Shown here piece after piece: positions 44,641-57,675 of a stretch of DNA of 64,000 bases (positions are counted from its first letter, which is position 1; each line of letters starts with the position of its first letter). Source of the DNA: Humulus lupulus (Eukaryota; Streptophyta; Magnoliopsida; Rosales; Cannabaceae); the NCBI RefSeq assembly GCF_963169125.1, contig NC_084798.1:172699980-172763979 (forward strand), read 5' to 3'. A program made the translations under genes and the position numbers. A model generated the notes under the pieces. The model saw only the letters and a program-made list of their open reading frames with translations. It was not told where the DNA came from and made no database searches.

Positions 44641-47600
44641 AGGATTTTGACATGATTCTGGGGATGGACCGGTTGGTCAGATATGGGGCTACCATTGACT
44701 GCAGGAAGAAGATGGTGACTTTTGAGCCTGAGGGCGAGGTTCCTTTTGTTTTTGTGGGTGCGGTATGTGGACCCCGCTTACCCATGATTTCAGCGTTGAG
44801 AGCTAGAGACTTGTTACAGGGAGGATGCATAGGTTTTCTGGCCAGTGTAGTGGATACTACTAGGGTTATGCCGGCAGGGCCGGGAGAGACCAGATTGGAG
44901 TGTGAGTTTTTGGATGTATTTCTTGAGGATCTACCAGGGTTGCCACCGCGCTGGGAGATTCAGTTTGAGATTGAGTTAGCACCGGGGACAGAACCAGTAT
45001 CACGGGCACCATATAGGATGGCTCCAGCTGAGTTGAAGGAATTAAAGATACAGTTGCAGGAGCTTCTGGATCTGGGTTTTATTAGACCTAGTTGCTCACC
45101 ATGGGGCGCACCAGTGTTATTTGTTAAGAAGAAGGACGGGACGTTGAGGATGTGTATAGACTACCGAGAATTGAACAAGTTGACCATAAAGAATAAGTAC
45201 CCTCTACCAAGGATTGATGACTTGTTCGATCAGCTGCAGGGAAAGCGGTGTTCTCAAAGATTGATCTACGATCTGGTTATCACCAGCTGAGGATCAAAGA
45301 TGAGGATATACCAAAGACAGCCTTCCGGACGCAATATGGGCACTATGAGTTCTTGGTCATGTTTTTCGGTTTGACCAATGCCCCAGCAGCTTTTATGGAT
45401 TTGATGAACAGGGTGTTCAAGGACTTCTTGGATCAATTCGTCATTGTCTTCATCGATGACATCTTGGTTTACTCCAGTTCAGAGGCAGAGCATGAGCAAC
45501 ATCTTCGACAGGTTTACAGAGGTTAGGGGAGCATCAGTTGTACGCCAAGTTTAAGAAGTGTGAGTTTTGGTTGCCAGAGGTCACTTTTCTTGGGCATATA
45601 GTTGGAGCAGAAGGGATTAAGGTGGATCCGTCCAAGGTAGAAGCAGTAACAGATTGGCCGAGGCCAAGGAACGCCTCAGAGGTGCGGAGTTTCCTTGGGT
45701 TGGCAGGTTATTACAGACGGTTCGTAGAGGGGTTTTCAAAGATTTCTTCACCAATGCCAGAGTTCATGAGGAAGAATCAGAAGTTTGTTTGGTCAAAGAA
45801 GTGTGAGAACAGTTTCCAAGAGTTGAAGCGACGGCTTATTTCTGTACCTGTGCTGAGTCTTCCTTCAGAGGAAGGAAAATTTGTAATCTACTGTGATGCA
45901 TCTAGAATGGGTTTGGGCTGCGTGCTAATGCAGAATGAGAAAGTTATAGCCTATGCATCGCGGCAGCTGAAGGAGTATGAGCAGCGATATCCTACTCATG
46001 ATTTGGAGTTGGCGGCAGTGGTATTCACACTGAAGGTTTGGCGGCATTACCTGTATGGAGAGAAGTGTGAGATATACACGGACCATAAGAGTTTGAAGTA
46101 CTTCTTCACTCAGAAGGATCTGAACATGAGACAGAGGCGTTGGTTGGAACTAGTTGAGGATTATGACTGCGATATTCTTTATCATCCGGGGAAAGCCAAT
46201 GTGGTGGCAAATGCGTTGAGTAGGAGGGGCCCAGGACAATTGTATGGTTCCACCCAGATCTCAAGAGAGTTAGCTGAAGAGATTGCCAGGGCAAAGATAG
46301 AGCTGGTGGTAGGCTAGTTAGCTAATATTACCTTCCAGTTGACCCTGCTAGAGAGGATTAAGGAGGGACAATTGGTGGATGCCCAGCTGCAGGAAGTTAG
46401 GCAGCATGTTTTAGCGGGGACAGCTAAGGATTATTCCGTCTTTGAGACTGGTATGCTTCGATATCAGGGGCGGATTTGTGTTCCAGCAGATGAAGGGATC
46501 AGACGAGAGATACTGGATGAGTCTCACACTTCATCCGGGTACCACGAAGATGTATCAGGATCTACAGGCATTATACTGGTGGCCCGGGATGAAGAAGGAT
46601 GTGGTAGAGTATGTGTTTAGATGTTTGACATGTCAGCAGGTAAAGGCTGAGCATCATCGACCAGCGGGATTGCTTCAGCCTTTGGGTATCCCAGAATGGA
46701 AGTGGGAGGACATCACGATGGATTTTGTGGGAGAACTACCCAGGACAGTGGGAATTTGTGACTATGTGTGGGTGATAATAGACAGATACACCAAGTCAAC
46801 TCATTTTCTACCAGTGAAGTCAACCTATACAGTGGAATAGTATGCAGAGTTGTATGTGAGGGAGATAGTTTGTCTCCATGGGGTTCCAAAGTCTATTGTG
46901 TCTGATCAAGATCCCATCTTTACCTCTAAGTTTTGGGGAGCTCTGCAGAGAGCTATGGGGACTCAGTTGAAGTTTAGTACAGCTTTTCATCCTCAGACTG
47001 ATGGACAGTCTGAGAGGACGATTCAGATATTGGAGGACATGCTTAGGGCATGTGTGATTGATTTCGAGGGGTCTTGGAGTAAGTACCTACCGTTGATTGA
47101 GTTCTCATATAACAACAGTTATCAATCCACAGTTGGAGTGGCACCTCATGAAATGCTATATGGGAGAAAGTGTAGATCACCCATTCATTGGGATGAGATG
47201 GGTGAGAGGAGGTACTTGAGATGGGTGAGATGAGGCTATTGAGAAGATTCGAGCCAGAATGCTTGCATCGCAGAGTAGACAGAAAAGCTACGCTAATCCT
47301 AAGCGTAGGGATGTGGAGTTCTAGGTTGGGGACCACATATTTCTGCGAGTTTCACCACTGAGAGGGGTGAGGAGATTTGGAGTAAAGGGCAAGCTGAGCC
47401 CTCGGTTTGTTGGACCTTTCGAGATTCTAGAAAGAGTTGGACAAGTGGCTTATAGGTTGGCCTTGCCACCGTCGCTGTCAGGGGTTCACGATGTGTTCCA
47501 TGTCTCCATGTTGCGGAAGTATGTTTCAGATACAACACATGCGCTGAGGTATGAGGACTTAGAGTTACAGACATATTTGTCCTATGAAGAGCGACCAGTC

Positions 47601-47744
47601 CAGATTTTGGATCAGAAGGACAAAGTCTTACAGAATAAGACAATTCTGTTAGTGAAAGTGTTGTGGAGAAATAGCAAGGTCGAGGAAGCGACCTGGGAGT
47701 TAGAGTCAGCGATGCAAGATCAATATCCCAAGCTATTCAGGTAA
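44628..47744 (+). pseudogene. Pol of element B: RT, RNase H, integrase, chromodomain
   Basis: RT in two frames: 44628-45290 ([19 protein letters not shown], then a frameshift near 45243) and 45248-45526 ([15 protein letters not shown], active site FIDDILVYS). RNase H follows from 45538 after another frame change ([33 protein letters not shown]). Integrase runs 46339-47233, with the zinc region ending [14 protein letters not shown], catalytic [20 protein letters not shown] and DGQSERTIQ. Stops at 46315 and 46838 and a frameshift near 46560 disrupt it. The end (47367-47744) carries the gypsy [10 protein letters not shown] motif and a chromodomain-like tail ([18 protein letters not shown]). Non-functional. 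Confidence 0.93.
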
Positions 47745-47780
47745 ATTTCGAGGATGAAATTCTCAGTAGGAGGGGATAGT

Positions 47781-50700
47781 TGTAACAACCCAAAATCACT
47801 AATATGGCTTAAGGGCCCTGATTAGTGTGCCGGGAAGGCATAATTGACTTATGAGTGAATTTATTGATTTAATGCATGCTTGTATGATTATTTGAATATA
47901 AATGTGGTTAAATGTTATATCTGTGAGAACCACATTATTATGTGCGTAGATTTGCCGTGAGCGACTTGAGGCGATCCTAGGGAGCTAGATAGCGGGAAAA
48001 GTCACAACGGGGCTTAGCATTTGACTTTGGATAAGTTAGGGGTATTTTAAGTATCGGGTAGTTATTTAGACTATCGGGTTATGGAAATAAATATATGGAG
48101 ATATATTTGAGGATAGGAAGCTTAGGCGGGAATATCGGGGAAATTTACCATTTTGCCCTCGGGGATGTTTCCGGCACCCCGAGCCTCAGGATTGACTTAA
48201 CTTATTAGGATTAGACTAAGTTAATGAAAAACAGGGGAAAAAAACACAAACTGACCTCAGCTCTTCTTGTCTCTTCTATTCTCTTCTCTTCCTTCTCTCT
48301 TCTCTTTCAAGGAAGACACAGAAAACCTAAGGGAAACAGCTGGGTAAACTCTGTGATTGAGCTGAATTCATGAAGGCTTAGCTTATTTCAGACTAAGGGT
48401 CACTTAATCAAGATCAAGGTAAGAGTTGAATTGTGATTTTGGGTGTTAGAACTCTAAGTTTTTGGCTTATAAGGTGATTATGATTTTGTTGTTTAAGGGC
48501 TAAATTGAAGATAAGTGCTTGGGTTTTAGCTCAGAGATTGTCAAGGAGGTGGTTCAGCAAAAGAGGTAAGCTTCAATTCGTATTCAGAGGTAAAAATTTG
48601 AGTTTTGCATTGTAATGCCCCAAATTTCCTAATAAGGTTTAGGACCTTGATTAAGAGGCCGGGAGGGCCATAATTGATTTATTATAGTATTTAATGATTA
48701 TATGCATATTTACATGAATTATATTATTATATGATGGTGAATGCATGCATATGGGCTCATATGTTAACTATGAGGGTATTTTGGTAATTTGGCCACCGTG
48801 GGCGTAATTGTATATTTTGGGTGCATGATTGTGATTAATTAATATAGCCACATTATAAGGTGGATTGGTTCAAGCTAGTCGACATGAGACGATCATGAGA
48901 TGTAAGTGTTTGGTCTAGTCATAACGGGTTTAAGCTCGGGGCTCGGGGTGAGTCTCGGGGTGATATTAATGATTATAGCGTTACCGGGGATTTTAGGGTA
49001 ACGGGATATGAATTATTGGTGTTTGAGTATATTGAGATTAATGGGAATTGGGAAGCGTTAATTATGATTAACGGGTTAAGCAAAAAGTACCAATTTTACC
49101 CCTAGAATGGTTTTAGAGGCTTAAGATGACACAAGGGTAATTTGGTCATTTTAGGGGTGGATGTATATGATTTAAAAGGCTGCTGGCTATAGAAAGTGGT
49201 AGATTAAAACAGAACAAAACAGAGACTTGCTTACTCCTTCCCGTACATTATCTTCTTCATTTCTCCTTTGGTGTTCTTGAGCTCTAGGAGAGGTTTCAAG
49301 CTAGGAAAACTTAAGGCTGGGTTGGTGGCTTGATTCAGCTCGTGAGGGAGGTCCAAAACCGGTTTCAAGGTGAGTTTTAGACTTTGGTTTCAGGTGTTGC
49401 TCTGTTTTCGTTTTAGTTTTCAGCTCATGATTTTTGATGTAGAAAGTGGGAATCAAATGGAGTTTTTGTGTTGGTTTGATTGGGATTTGATGAGGGTGAG
49501 CTATGGGTGTTATTTGGGGGTTTAATTGTATGATTGGAGGGGGTTTGGAGTTGATTTGAGAGGCTGGTTTTAGAGGGAGAACGCAGGGTTAAATTTCTGG
49601 TGCATGTGACCGTATTGCTGGTCTGGGCTGGGCGCCGCGGCGTAGCAGGGGTGCGCCGCGGCCCTTGGCGTCTGGCAGAGGGACAGCCCTCTCTGTTTGA
49701 GGGCACGCCGCGGCGCAGCATGGGAGGGTCGCGACCCTTAAGGCCATTTTCACCAAAAACATGTTTTTAGCTTGGGGATTCAAGCCATAAGCCTCGGGGT
49801 TGAACCTAGTACCCGATTAAGTGGGGATTGGTGTTCCGGAGGCTAGATATTGATTGGGGAACTTATGTTGATCATTTTTATTGATGATACCTTATATTTG
49901 GTTATGAATAGGTGACCGCTAAAGGACTAAAAGTTGATCGTTCTCAAGAGTCATTCTTTTAATCGTTCTAGCTCGACTTTGAGGTAAGAAAACTGCACCC
50001 TGTGTATATGAGACATGCATGGTTATTATTGATGCATGTCAGTTGATTGTTATGTATGACATGCATGGTTATTATGATGCATGTTGGTTGATTATTGAGT
50101 ATGACATGCGTGGTTATTATTGATGCATGTCGGTTGGTTATTATGTATGACATGCATGGCTATTCTTGATGCATGTTGGTTGACTATTAAATGTGACATG
50201 CATGGCTGTTATTGGTGCATGTTGGATTGCTGGATATATTGCATATGATGCATGAGAAACATGTGATTAGGACATGCTTTGTATACTGAGTATGATATCG
50301 TTCAGAGCTTGAGCCTCTGTGTTTATGCATGGTCCTAATTGTATTAATACCTGTTAGTAAGCATGCTGAATACCTTGTTTATGGATATGGAACATGTGAT
50401 ATATGATTGGCGGCATGGCTTACTTGTGTATGACACTGACTAGTCAGGGACTGACTCTAAAATTGAGAAACACGCATTGAATGGCTCTATGGCATTAATG
50501 TTAGACCGACCCTAAGGTCGATGAATCATGCATTGAATGGCTCCATGGCATTAATGCTGGACCGACTCTAAAGTCGAGAATCGTGCATTGAGTGGCTCTA
50601 AGGCACTAATGCCAGACCGACCCTAAGGTCGATGATCACGTATTGAATAGCTCCATGGCATTAATGCAGGACCGACCCTAAGGTCGAAGAACTTATAAGC

Positions 50701-52883
50701 GCTTGCCTGGTCTATGACCAGATGTTTATAGCCAAGGTATATGACCCCGGTGACTATTTTTCACATGGCTAGGGGACGCTGTCCATAGCACGACTCTAGA
50801 GTCGGGAGGAAGGTTATGTTGGTGACCATTCACCATGCACCTGTCCTGATCAAACTTATGAAAGAATCACTTATCAGTAAAGCCCTGGTGACCCTATCGT
50901 CACATGGCTAGAGGGAGCGATGCTCATTATTGTGACTTTTGGCTATTGTCACCTATTTGCCTGGACCGATAGTCCTGAATGGTTATTATGATCGTTGTTG
51001 ATATTATATCATGCTTTATTGTGTTTTCTTGCTGGGCTTCGGCTCACGGGTGCTACGTGTTGCAGGTAAAGAAAAGAGGAAGCTGGACCATCCTTGAGTT
51101 GGAGAGATTAGGTGATGACGTGTACATATGCAGCTGCTCGTCCGCCACGGCCGAGGTTTAAAGAGGAACTAGGGTTAAACCCTGTTTTTCCGCTTAGAAC
51201 GGCCTGTTGTAAATGTTTTCTGTAATAAACTTTGAAATTATACTTTCGGGATCCCAATGTATATATTAAACATTCTAGTGAAACGTTACATCTTTACCAA
51301 AATGTTTAATCCCTAAACCGCTAATCATACTTAGTTCACGATTTTGGCCAAACGACTCGATTAGCGAGTTTAGCACTGTTTACAAGGCACACCGTAACGG
51401 TCCCAGGAGTTGGGGCGTTACATGCATGATTGGTTTTGGTGTTTAGAGTTGCTGGGTTTCAGAGAATCAAAATGGAGTTTTAGTAGGTTTTTGGGCTGAA
51501 TTTCTGTTGGATTATGTTGTTAGAGTCAAGATAAAAGTTTTATGATTAATGGATTTTGAGTTAGGGTGCTTTGGAATGGTTTTGGATGGGGTTAGGATGC
51601 TAGAAATGGTGGTTTTTTTGGGCACAAAGGGGAGGGTCGCGACTCTATTCTAGAGCGTTGCGGCCCTACGAAGCAAGAGAGCCAAGGAGGCTCGACCAGG
51701 GGAGAGCACCGCGACGCCCTTGGGCAGGGCCATAGTGTGTGTCTTCTTGATGGGGGCCTTGGGTTCTGTTTTAGAGGTGGGCCACGGCTAGGCTTCAAGG
51801 GCCGCAACCCTTGGGTGCATTCTTGAATATTTGGGGATTTTAGGCGCGGGAGTTTAGCCTAGGGTGCTCGGGATCGATTTCCCCACCGTGTTTGGTGAAA
51901 ATTCGATGTCCCGGAAGCTAGTATTGTACCCGGAAACCTTTACTTGAATATTAATGGAATCCAATACCTTGGTTGTGACAAGGTGTTCAAGCTAGGGCTC
52001 TGGAACGGATCGTGCTTGAGGAGAGTCACTCGTAATCAGTGAACGCAGAGACTAAAGGTAAGAAAACCGCACCCGGTTGTGTATTTGTAATGGGACTAAG
52101 GGCTCCCTAATATGTATACTTGAAAGGATGGTATTATGCCATGTAAGCAATGAACCAACAACCTAAGAGTGCCAAGGGTTACACTATCGCACAAGGCGCG
52201 GCTTGGCCATTGGTAGCCGAGGATAGCTTATTATGCACTAAGGTCGGTTTAAGCGGGCCGGAGTCAGTGGGGTAAACAAAGGGTGCAGCCTAAGTTGTCG
52301 GGCCTGACTATTATGTGACCTGATTATTATAAGACTTGAATGTTATTTGTGATTAGTTGCATCTTTGATTCTAAGTATGTACTGAATGGTTAATGTGGAA
52401 TATTTAATGATTGATCATGCTTAAAGAATTGACTATTTGTTATTGTTGTTTGTGTTGCACATTATGTTTTCTTGCTGGGCCTTGGCTCACGGGTGCTACG
52501 TGGTGCAGGTAAAGGCAAGGGCAAGCTTGATCAGCCCTGACTTGGAGAGCTCTGCTAGCCGAATGTACATGACCAGCTGCTCAGCCGCCACGGTTGGGGT
52601 TTAGGGAGGGACACGAGAACCAGAAATGTCTATTTTGCCTTAGTATGGCTGACAGTTGTCTGTATTTTGGAGATTCTATAAATCAACTTTTAAACTCTAT
52701 TTCTTTTTGGGATCCCATGTATAAAACTGTTTAATTATATAAAGTGAAACTTTTGAGACCAAAACCTTTTTAACCCTAGCTCATACATGTTTAGTGACAC
52801 GTTTTTAATTAATGACTTGATTAGCAGGTCCTGCACCATTATAAGTACACAGTGTAGCGGTCTTGGCTATCCAGGGCGTTACA
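47781..52883 (+). mobile_element. 3' LTR of element B, split by a solo LTR
   Basis: Parts 47781-48610 and 51428-52883 add up to 2,286 bp, matching the 2,294-bp 5' LTR. A polypurine-like AGTAGGAGGGGATAGT lies just upstream (about 47765-47780). Confidence 0.93.
48611..51422 (+). mobile_element. Solo LTR of the element A family
   Basis: 2,812 bp from TGTAATGCCCCAAATTTCCT to GTTGGGGCGTTACA, with perfect TGCAT duplications at 48606-48610 and 51423-51427. It is closely related to the copy at 21873-24675. It contains a GC-rich block near 49620-49740 and the same first two tandem arrays. Confidence 0.95.
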
Positions 52884-54013
52884 TCATTCAAGGTATTCTT
52901 ATTCCTAAGTTCAGTTCTTTATGGCTCTTTAGTTTTCTTTTATTCAGATCCTAACTCTTGTTTATGATTCTTGATTAGGTATTTAAGTTTCTTGAAACTT
53001 AAGGTTCTTCTTGGTAAGTTTCTTCTTGATGGTTTAGTTCTCACTTCATCTTTATTCTTTAGAGATTCTCACCATTTTTACTGTTGGTTTATAGGAGTGT
53101 TCTAATACCGTTCTTGTTCCCAAATATCTCGGCTTTTGGTAAGGAAAATAGGATAGATTATATGTGTTTATGTTATGATATGTATATGTATAATATGTTT
53201 TGTAGACCTTGGGGCTTATAGTTGCTTAGCTAGCAAACCTCAATGCTTTTATGTCGCTTGGGGCTTATAGTTGTTTAGCTAGCAAACCCCAATGTTTTGA
53301 TGTTGCTTGGGGCTTATAGTTGCTTAGATAGAAAACCCCAAGATTATCAATTTCATGGGTTAGAGTTATGATTTACCCTACCTCGACTAGTAGAGGACCT
53401 AGATGGGTTATCATATACTACCATGTGATCTAACCTACCTCGATTAGTAGACAGAGAACCTAGATGGTTTATCACATGCCATGTTAATGAGTTAATGTCC
53501 ATTAATATTATAGTCCTATATGATATATATTTTAATAGTCATATATTTTATAGTATATGTTTATGATATAGTATTATGCTTATGATTTATGATGTATGTT
53601 TTTAGTAGATTTTCCTTGTTGGACATTAGGCTCACTCCTTTATTTTTAGCTTGATGCAAGAAAATAAATATGGAAGGCGGAAGAATTCTTGGCAGCTTGG
53701 CTTGTGTGTTAAGGATGAATGGATTGAATGGATTGCGAGTCGATCGAGGATGACGTTATTTATTTTTAGTCTTTTAAATTATGTTTTGATGTAATTCTGC
53801 AATTATTATTTAAATAGTTAAAGTTATGTTTTATAAACAATGGGATCCAATACCATATCACATTTTATTTTATATTTTTACCTTATTTTGTATTGGTACA
53901 ATATTTTGGGTTTTTAATAAAGTTATGTTATTTCTTATGTATGTTTCCCGAAATAGTAGCTATGTCTAGTAGTTTTAATGGTCCAAGATCTTAGAAATAG
54001 TTGGCTCATTACA
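52884..54013 (+). mobile_element. 5' LTR of element C, right part
   Basis: Resumes at TCATTCAAGGTATTC after element B and ends CTCATTACA. It contains three copies of a ~50-bp unit with CTTGGGGCTTATAGTTGCTTAGCTAGCAAACC (about 53210-53345), also seen in the 3' LTR at about 63786-63920. Confidence 0.92.
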
Positions 54014-54015
54014 AT

Positions 54016-54027
54016 TGGTATCAGAGC
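54016..54027 (+). other. Primer-binding site of element C
   Basis: TGGTATCAGAGC, exact tRNA-iMet type, two bases after the LTR end. Confidence 0.9.
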
Positions 54028-54164
54028 AACGGTTCATATGCATGAAGTTCTCCTTGATACACACGTTCAATCTTCGATTCTAACCGCCAATGTAAGTGTT
54101 TATGTTATAGTTATTATGTTTATGTTGTTAACTAACGTTTTAACCCTTATGTTTTCAGTTAAGA

Positions 54165-54621
54165 ATGGATGACGCTTTGAACTATGAGGATATCCAAGCC
54201 ATTAAGGCATTAAAAAGGATTAGAGAGCCAAGGAATACAGTAGGAGTGTTAGAAAGAATCACTCGGAGATTACTCTTATTCCACAAGGAGATAGTTCACC
54301 TCCAAACTACTAAGCAAATCGTGATGAGAGCTACGGAGCAATATGTTTCTTTTTAAAGATTATCCTTCTGTAATTTCAGCTTTAGAAGAAATATGGGAGA
54401 CTATAGATGATGAAAGTGATTTACTAGTAGCTATGAGATATTATTTTCTCATACTTAGGTTCACCTTTAAGTTGGAATTTCAATTCACTAATGAGCAAAA
54501 ACATAGAATCTTTATGAATCTTCCTCGAGGAAATTTTGAGGCTCAAGATAATGATGATTATGAGGAGATAGATGATGATATGTTAGATGAAGGGCCAGAT
54601 GTAAAAGATCCTGAATTTTAG
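54165..54621 (+). pseudogene. Unrecognised leader ORF between PBS and gag of element C
   Basis: Starts at a true ATG (MDDALNYEDIQAIKALKRI) and after about 60 codons shifts frame near 54345-54355, at a run of T. It then continues with FKDYPSVISALEEIWETIDD and ends in an acidic tail (NDDYEEIDDDMLDEGPDVKD). Without the shift it would be about 150 residues, helical and acidic at the C-terminus. No retrotransposon domain is recognised. A coding ORF here is not part of the usual chromovirus layout. It could be a captured gene fragment or a lineage-specific accessory gene. Confidence 0.55.
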
Positions 54622-55144
54622 ATTAGTTTATTTATTTATTATCTTTGCATTTATGATTGTGCTTAGTGAAAACCTTTTTCCAAATGAATATTATTGTTAT
54701 TTTTGAATGACATGTATGAGTTTGATTTTCTTTTACAATCATAATAAATAATAAATTTAATAAATAATGACCAAGTTTGGTGAGGGTGGATACAAATCAA
54801 TGGACCGGGTTCTATATTGAGAGTTAGGGGGCCATAGTAGTGGGAGCGATTTTACTGATCCCAGCCCTCCCTCAATATGGTTAACTTTGGAACAACGACG
54901 AGTTTCGAGCCTGAGAATTAAGTCATATAGGATGATTAGAAACAGACTTAGAAAATAATAAAGATGGCTGATTTTTTTTCTTAGTATAGAAACACACCCT
55001 AATTATAAAGAAGGCTTACATAATTTTCATAACAAATCATAATTAATAGGTCTGAGTTATGTTTGCTTAGCCTAAGTTTTTTCCTTAGAGCCTATTAGGG
55101 TAAGTTCTAACATATTTTTCTCGACTGTTAGAACACTCCTGAAG
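54622..55144 (+). other. Untranslated leader of element C
   Basis: No gene. A stem with arms ATATTGAG (54814-54821) and CTCAATAT (54871-54878), with further G-rich/C-rich pairing inside, could be a packaging or dimerisation element; speculative. Confidence 0.4.
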
Positions 55145-56178
55145 GTGTCGCTCAGAAGGTCTGCACGCACAAACGCCAATGCCTCCAGCGTCGCTCACGA
55201 GACTTTTGAAGCCCCTCCAGTTCGCAGAAGGGGAGCGCGTGCTACCATTGCTGCTGCTAACAGAAGTGTACCGCCACTGCCGGTTGACAACACTGCAAAA
55301 ATTATCAGGCTACGACAACAAGTGGAAGAGTTGTTGCAGCAACAGCGACAACAGGCCCAGCTGCAGCCTCAGACTTAGCCTCAGCCGCAACTGCAACCTC
55401 AGCAAATGGCTCAAGCACCCCATCAAGTAGGTCCTTATGGGGGATGCCCAATGGAGAATTATGCACCCTACCCAGCTCCAATACATGGAGCCAATCTACG
55501 AGCGGTTTTGTAAGCAACACGCTCCAAACTTTGAAGGGACAACAAACCCCTTCGAGGCAGAAGAATGGCTCAGGAATGTAGAGCCGATTCTAGTACACAT
55601 GAATCTCGGCAACGCAGATCGCATATCCTGCGTTTCGTCTCTTTTAAATAAGGATGCTAGAATATGGTGGGACCTAGTTCAGGAGACTCATGATGTCGCC
55701 ACCACGACATGGACAAGATTTGTGGAACTGTTCCACAAGAAGTATTACAACTGGGCAGTCATCGCTACAAAGGTCGAGGAATTCACCAGTCTGAAATAGG
55801 GTGACTTATCGGTAGCAGAGTATGCTCGACTAGCCATGTTTGCTCCAGAGCTGGTTCCAACCGATTTTCTAAGGGTTAACAAGTTTGTAAGAGGACTTAG
55901 ACCAAAGATTGAGCTAGGGGTTAAGCTAGCAAACTCTGGAACTACTACTTATGTCGATGCTCTAGAAACGACTATAGAAGTAGAAAGGCTTCAAGCGAGT
56001 TAGTAAGGAAGAGGCCAGTAAGCCTGAGCCCAAACAGTAGAGTCAACCTCAGAATTTTCAGAACATTCACCACAACATCCATCAACTCAGCAACAATAAT
56101 GATCAGAAGAGAAGGCATCCTGACAATAATCAGTCTGATAATGATAAAAGAGTACAGACAAACAATGGAGGTGGTAGG
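55145..56178 (+). pseudogene. Gag of element C
   Basis: The frame begins LRRSARTNA at 55145, but the first codon is GTG, so the original ATG may be lost. Gln-rich segment, then a TAG at 55376. After a frame change, YMEPIYERFCKQHAPNFEG and NKDARIWWDLVQETHD follow in 55437-55799. A TAG at 55797 sits where B-type gags have Gln (LK.GDLSV). The frame continues as YARLAMFAPELVPTDF to two stops near 56003. Decayed capsid gene. Confidence 0.85.
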
Positions 56179-57675
56179 TTGGGTTATGTAGAATACCTGC
56201 AGTGCTCTAAGTGCCAAAAGAAACATCCTGGTGAATGCCATGCAAACACCAAAGGATGTTACAATTGTGGTCAGGAAGGTCACCGGAAGAAAAAATGTCC
56301 ACAGCTCAAGCAAGAGGAGAAAATGGACAACAAGATGGTTCCCGCTAGAGTCTTTGCCTTGACCCAGGGAGAAGCAGAAGCTAGTAATAAATTGGTCACA
56401 GGTCAGATTCCTATCCTTAATAATGTATGTTCAATATTATTTGATTCGGGAGCCACACACTCGTATATCTCGTTAGGAATGATAGAGAAATTAGACAAAC
56501 CTTGTGAAAGATATAGAACTAGGTTTGTAACAGAATTGCCTTCAGGTGAAGTAGTCCTATCATCACGGATAGTACGAGGCGTACCGATCAAAATTGAAGA
56601 CGTAGAACTAGAGGGAGACCTGATAGAACTAAAGATAGAACTAGAGATCAAAGACTTCGACGAGATACTGGGCATGGATTGGCTAGCAAGGCATGGCGCA
56701 ACCATCAACTGTAGACGTAAGCAAGTGACGTTCGCCAGCATCGCATATGTGGTAAAGGAAACACCACTAAAGGTTGGAGACGTCCACATTATAAAGGAAT
56801 TCCCAGAAGTATTTCCCGACGACTTACCAGGGTTGTCGCTGACTCGGGAAATTGACTTCACAATTGAACTAGTATCGAGCACCAAGCCTATCTCAAAGGC
56901 ACCATACCGGATGGCACCTACCGAACTCAAGGAGTTAAAGACGCAGCTATAAGAACTCTTAGACTTGGGTCTCATTAGACCGAGCCATTCGCCATAGGGA
57001 GCACCAATTCTATTTGTGAAGAAGAAGGACGGAAGCATGCAGATGTGTATAGATTACCACGAGCTGAATAAGGTGATAATTAAGAATAAGTACCCGCTAC
57101 CCCGGACTGACGACTTGTTTGATCAACTCCGAGGAGCGACTGTGTTTTCAAAGATTGATCTACGGTTCAGGTATCATCAGCTCAAGGTACGGGAAGATGA
57201 TATTCCCAAAACAGCTTTTAGAACTCGTTATGGACATTACAAGTTTCTAGTTATGTCTTTTGGTCTTACCAACGCTCCAGCCGCATTTATGGATTTAATG
57301 AATAGGGTCTTCAAGGATTATTTGGGCAGATTCATTGTAGTGTTCATCGATGATATTTTGGTGTACTCCAAGAACGAAGTCGAGCATGAGGAACATTTAA
57401 GAATGACCATGTTACGACTGAAAGAGCATCAACTTTACGTCAAGTTCAAGAAGTGCGAATTTTGGCTTTCACAAGTAGCGTTCCTCGGCCACATAGTATC
57501 CAAGGAAGGAGTTGCTGTAGACCCAACTAAGGTAGAGGCTGTGAAGGATTGGCCAAGACCTAAGAACGCGTCAGAGGTTAGAATTTTTCTAGGACTAGCA
57601 GGTTATTATCGGAGGTTTGTAGATGGCTTTTCTAAGATAGCCACTTCGCTCACCAACCTGACCCGGAAGAGCAGA
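56179..57675 (+). pseudogene. Gag zinc knuckle, protease and RT of element C
   Basis: CCHC knuckle CYNCGQEGHRKKKC (near 56250), protease LFDSGATHSYIS (near 56440, active-site Asp kept), then RT with [48 protein letters not shown] (usual SGYHQ altered to FRYHQ) and [11 protein letters not shown] (near 57350). Stops at 56950 (TAA, Gln expected) and 56995 (TAG, Trp of PWGAP expected). The hAT-like MITE cuts it at 57676. Confidence 0.92.

Larger units (their letters stand above)
28426..52883 (+). mobile_element. Element B: Tekay-like Ty3/gypsy inside the 5' LTR of C
   Basis: LTRs at 28426-30719 and 47781-52883 (the latter split by a solo LTR), both starting TGTAA.AACCCAAAATCAC and ending CCAGGGCGTTACA. 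The target duplication is TCATT at 52884-52888 against GCATT at 28421-28425. The unoccupied site survives in the 3' LTR of C (CATAAGATCATTCAAGG near 63450), proving insertion into C. Its gag is interrupted by element D. Confidence 0.93.
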
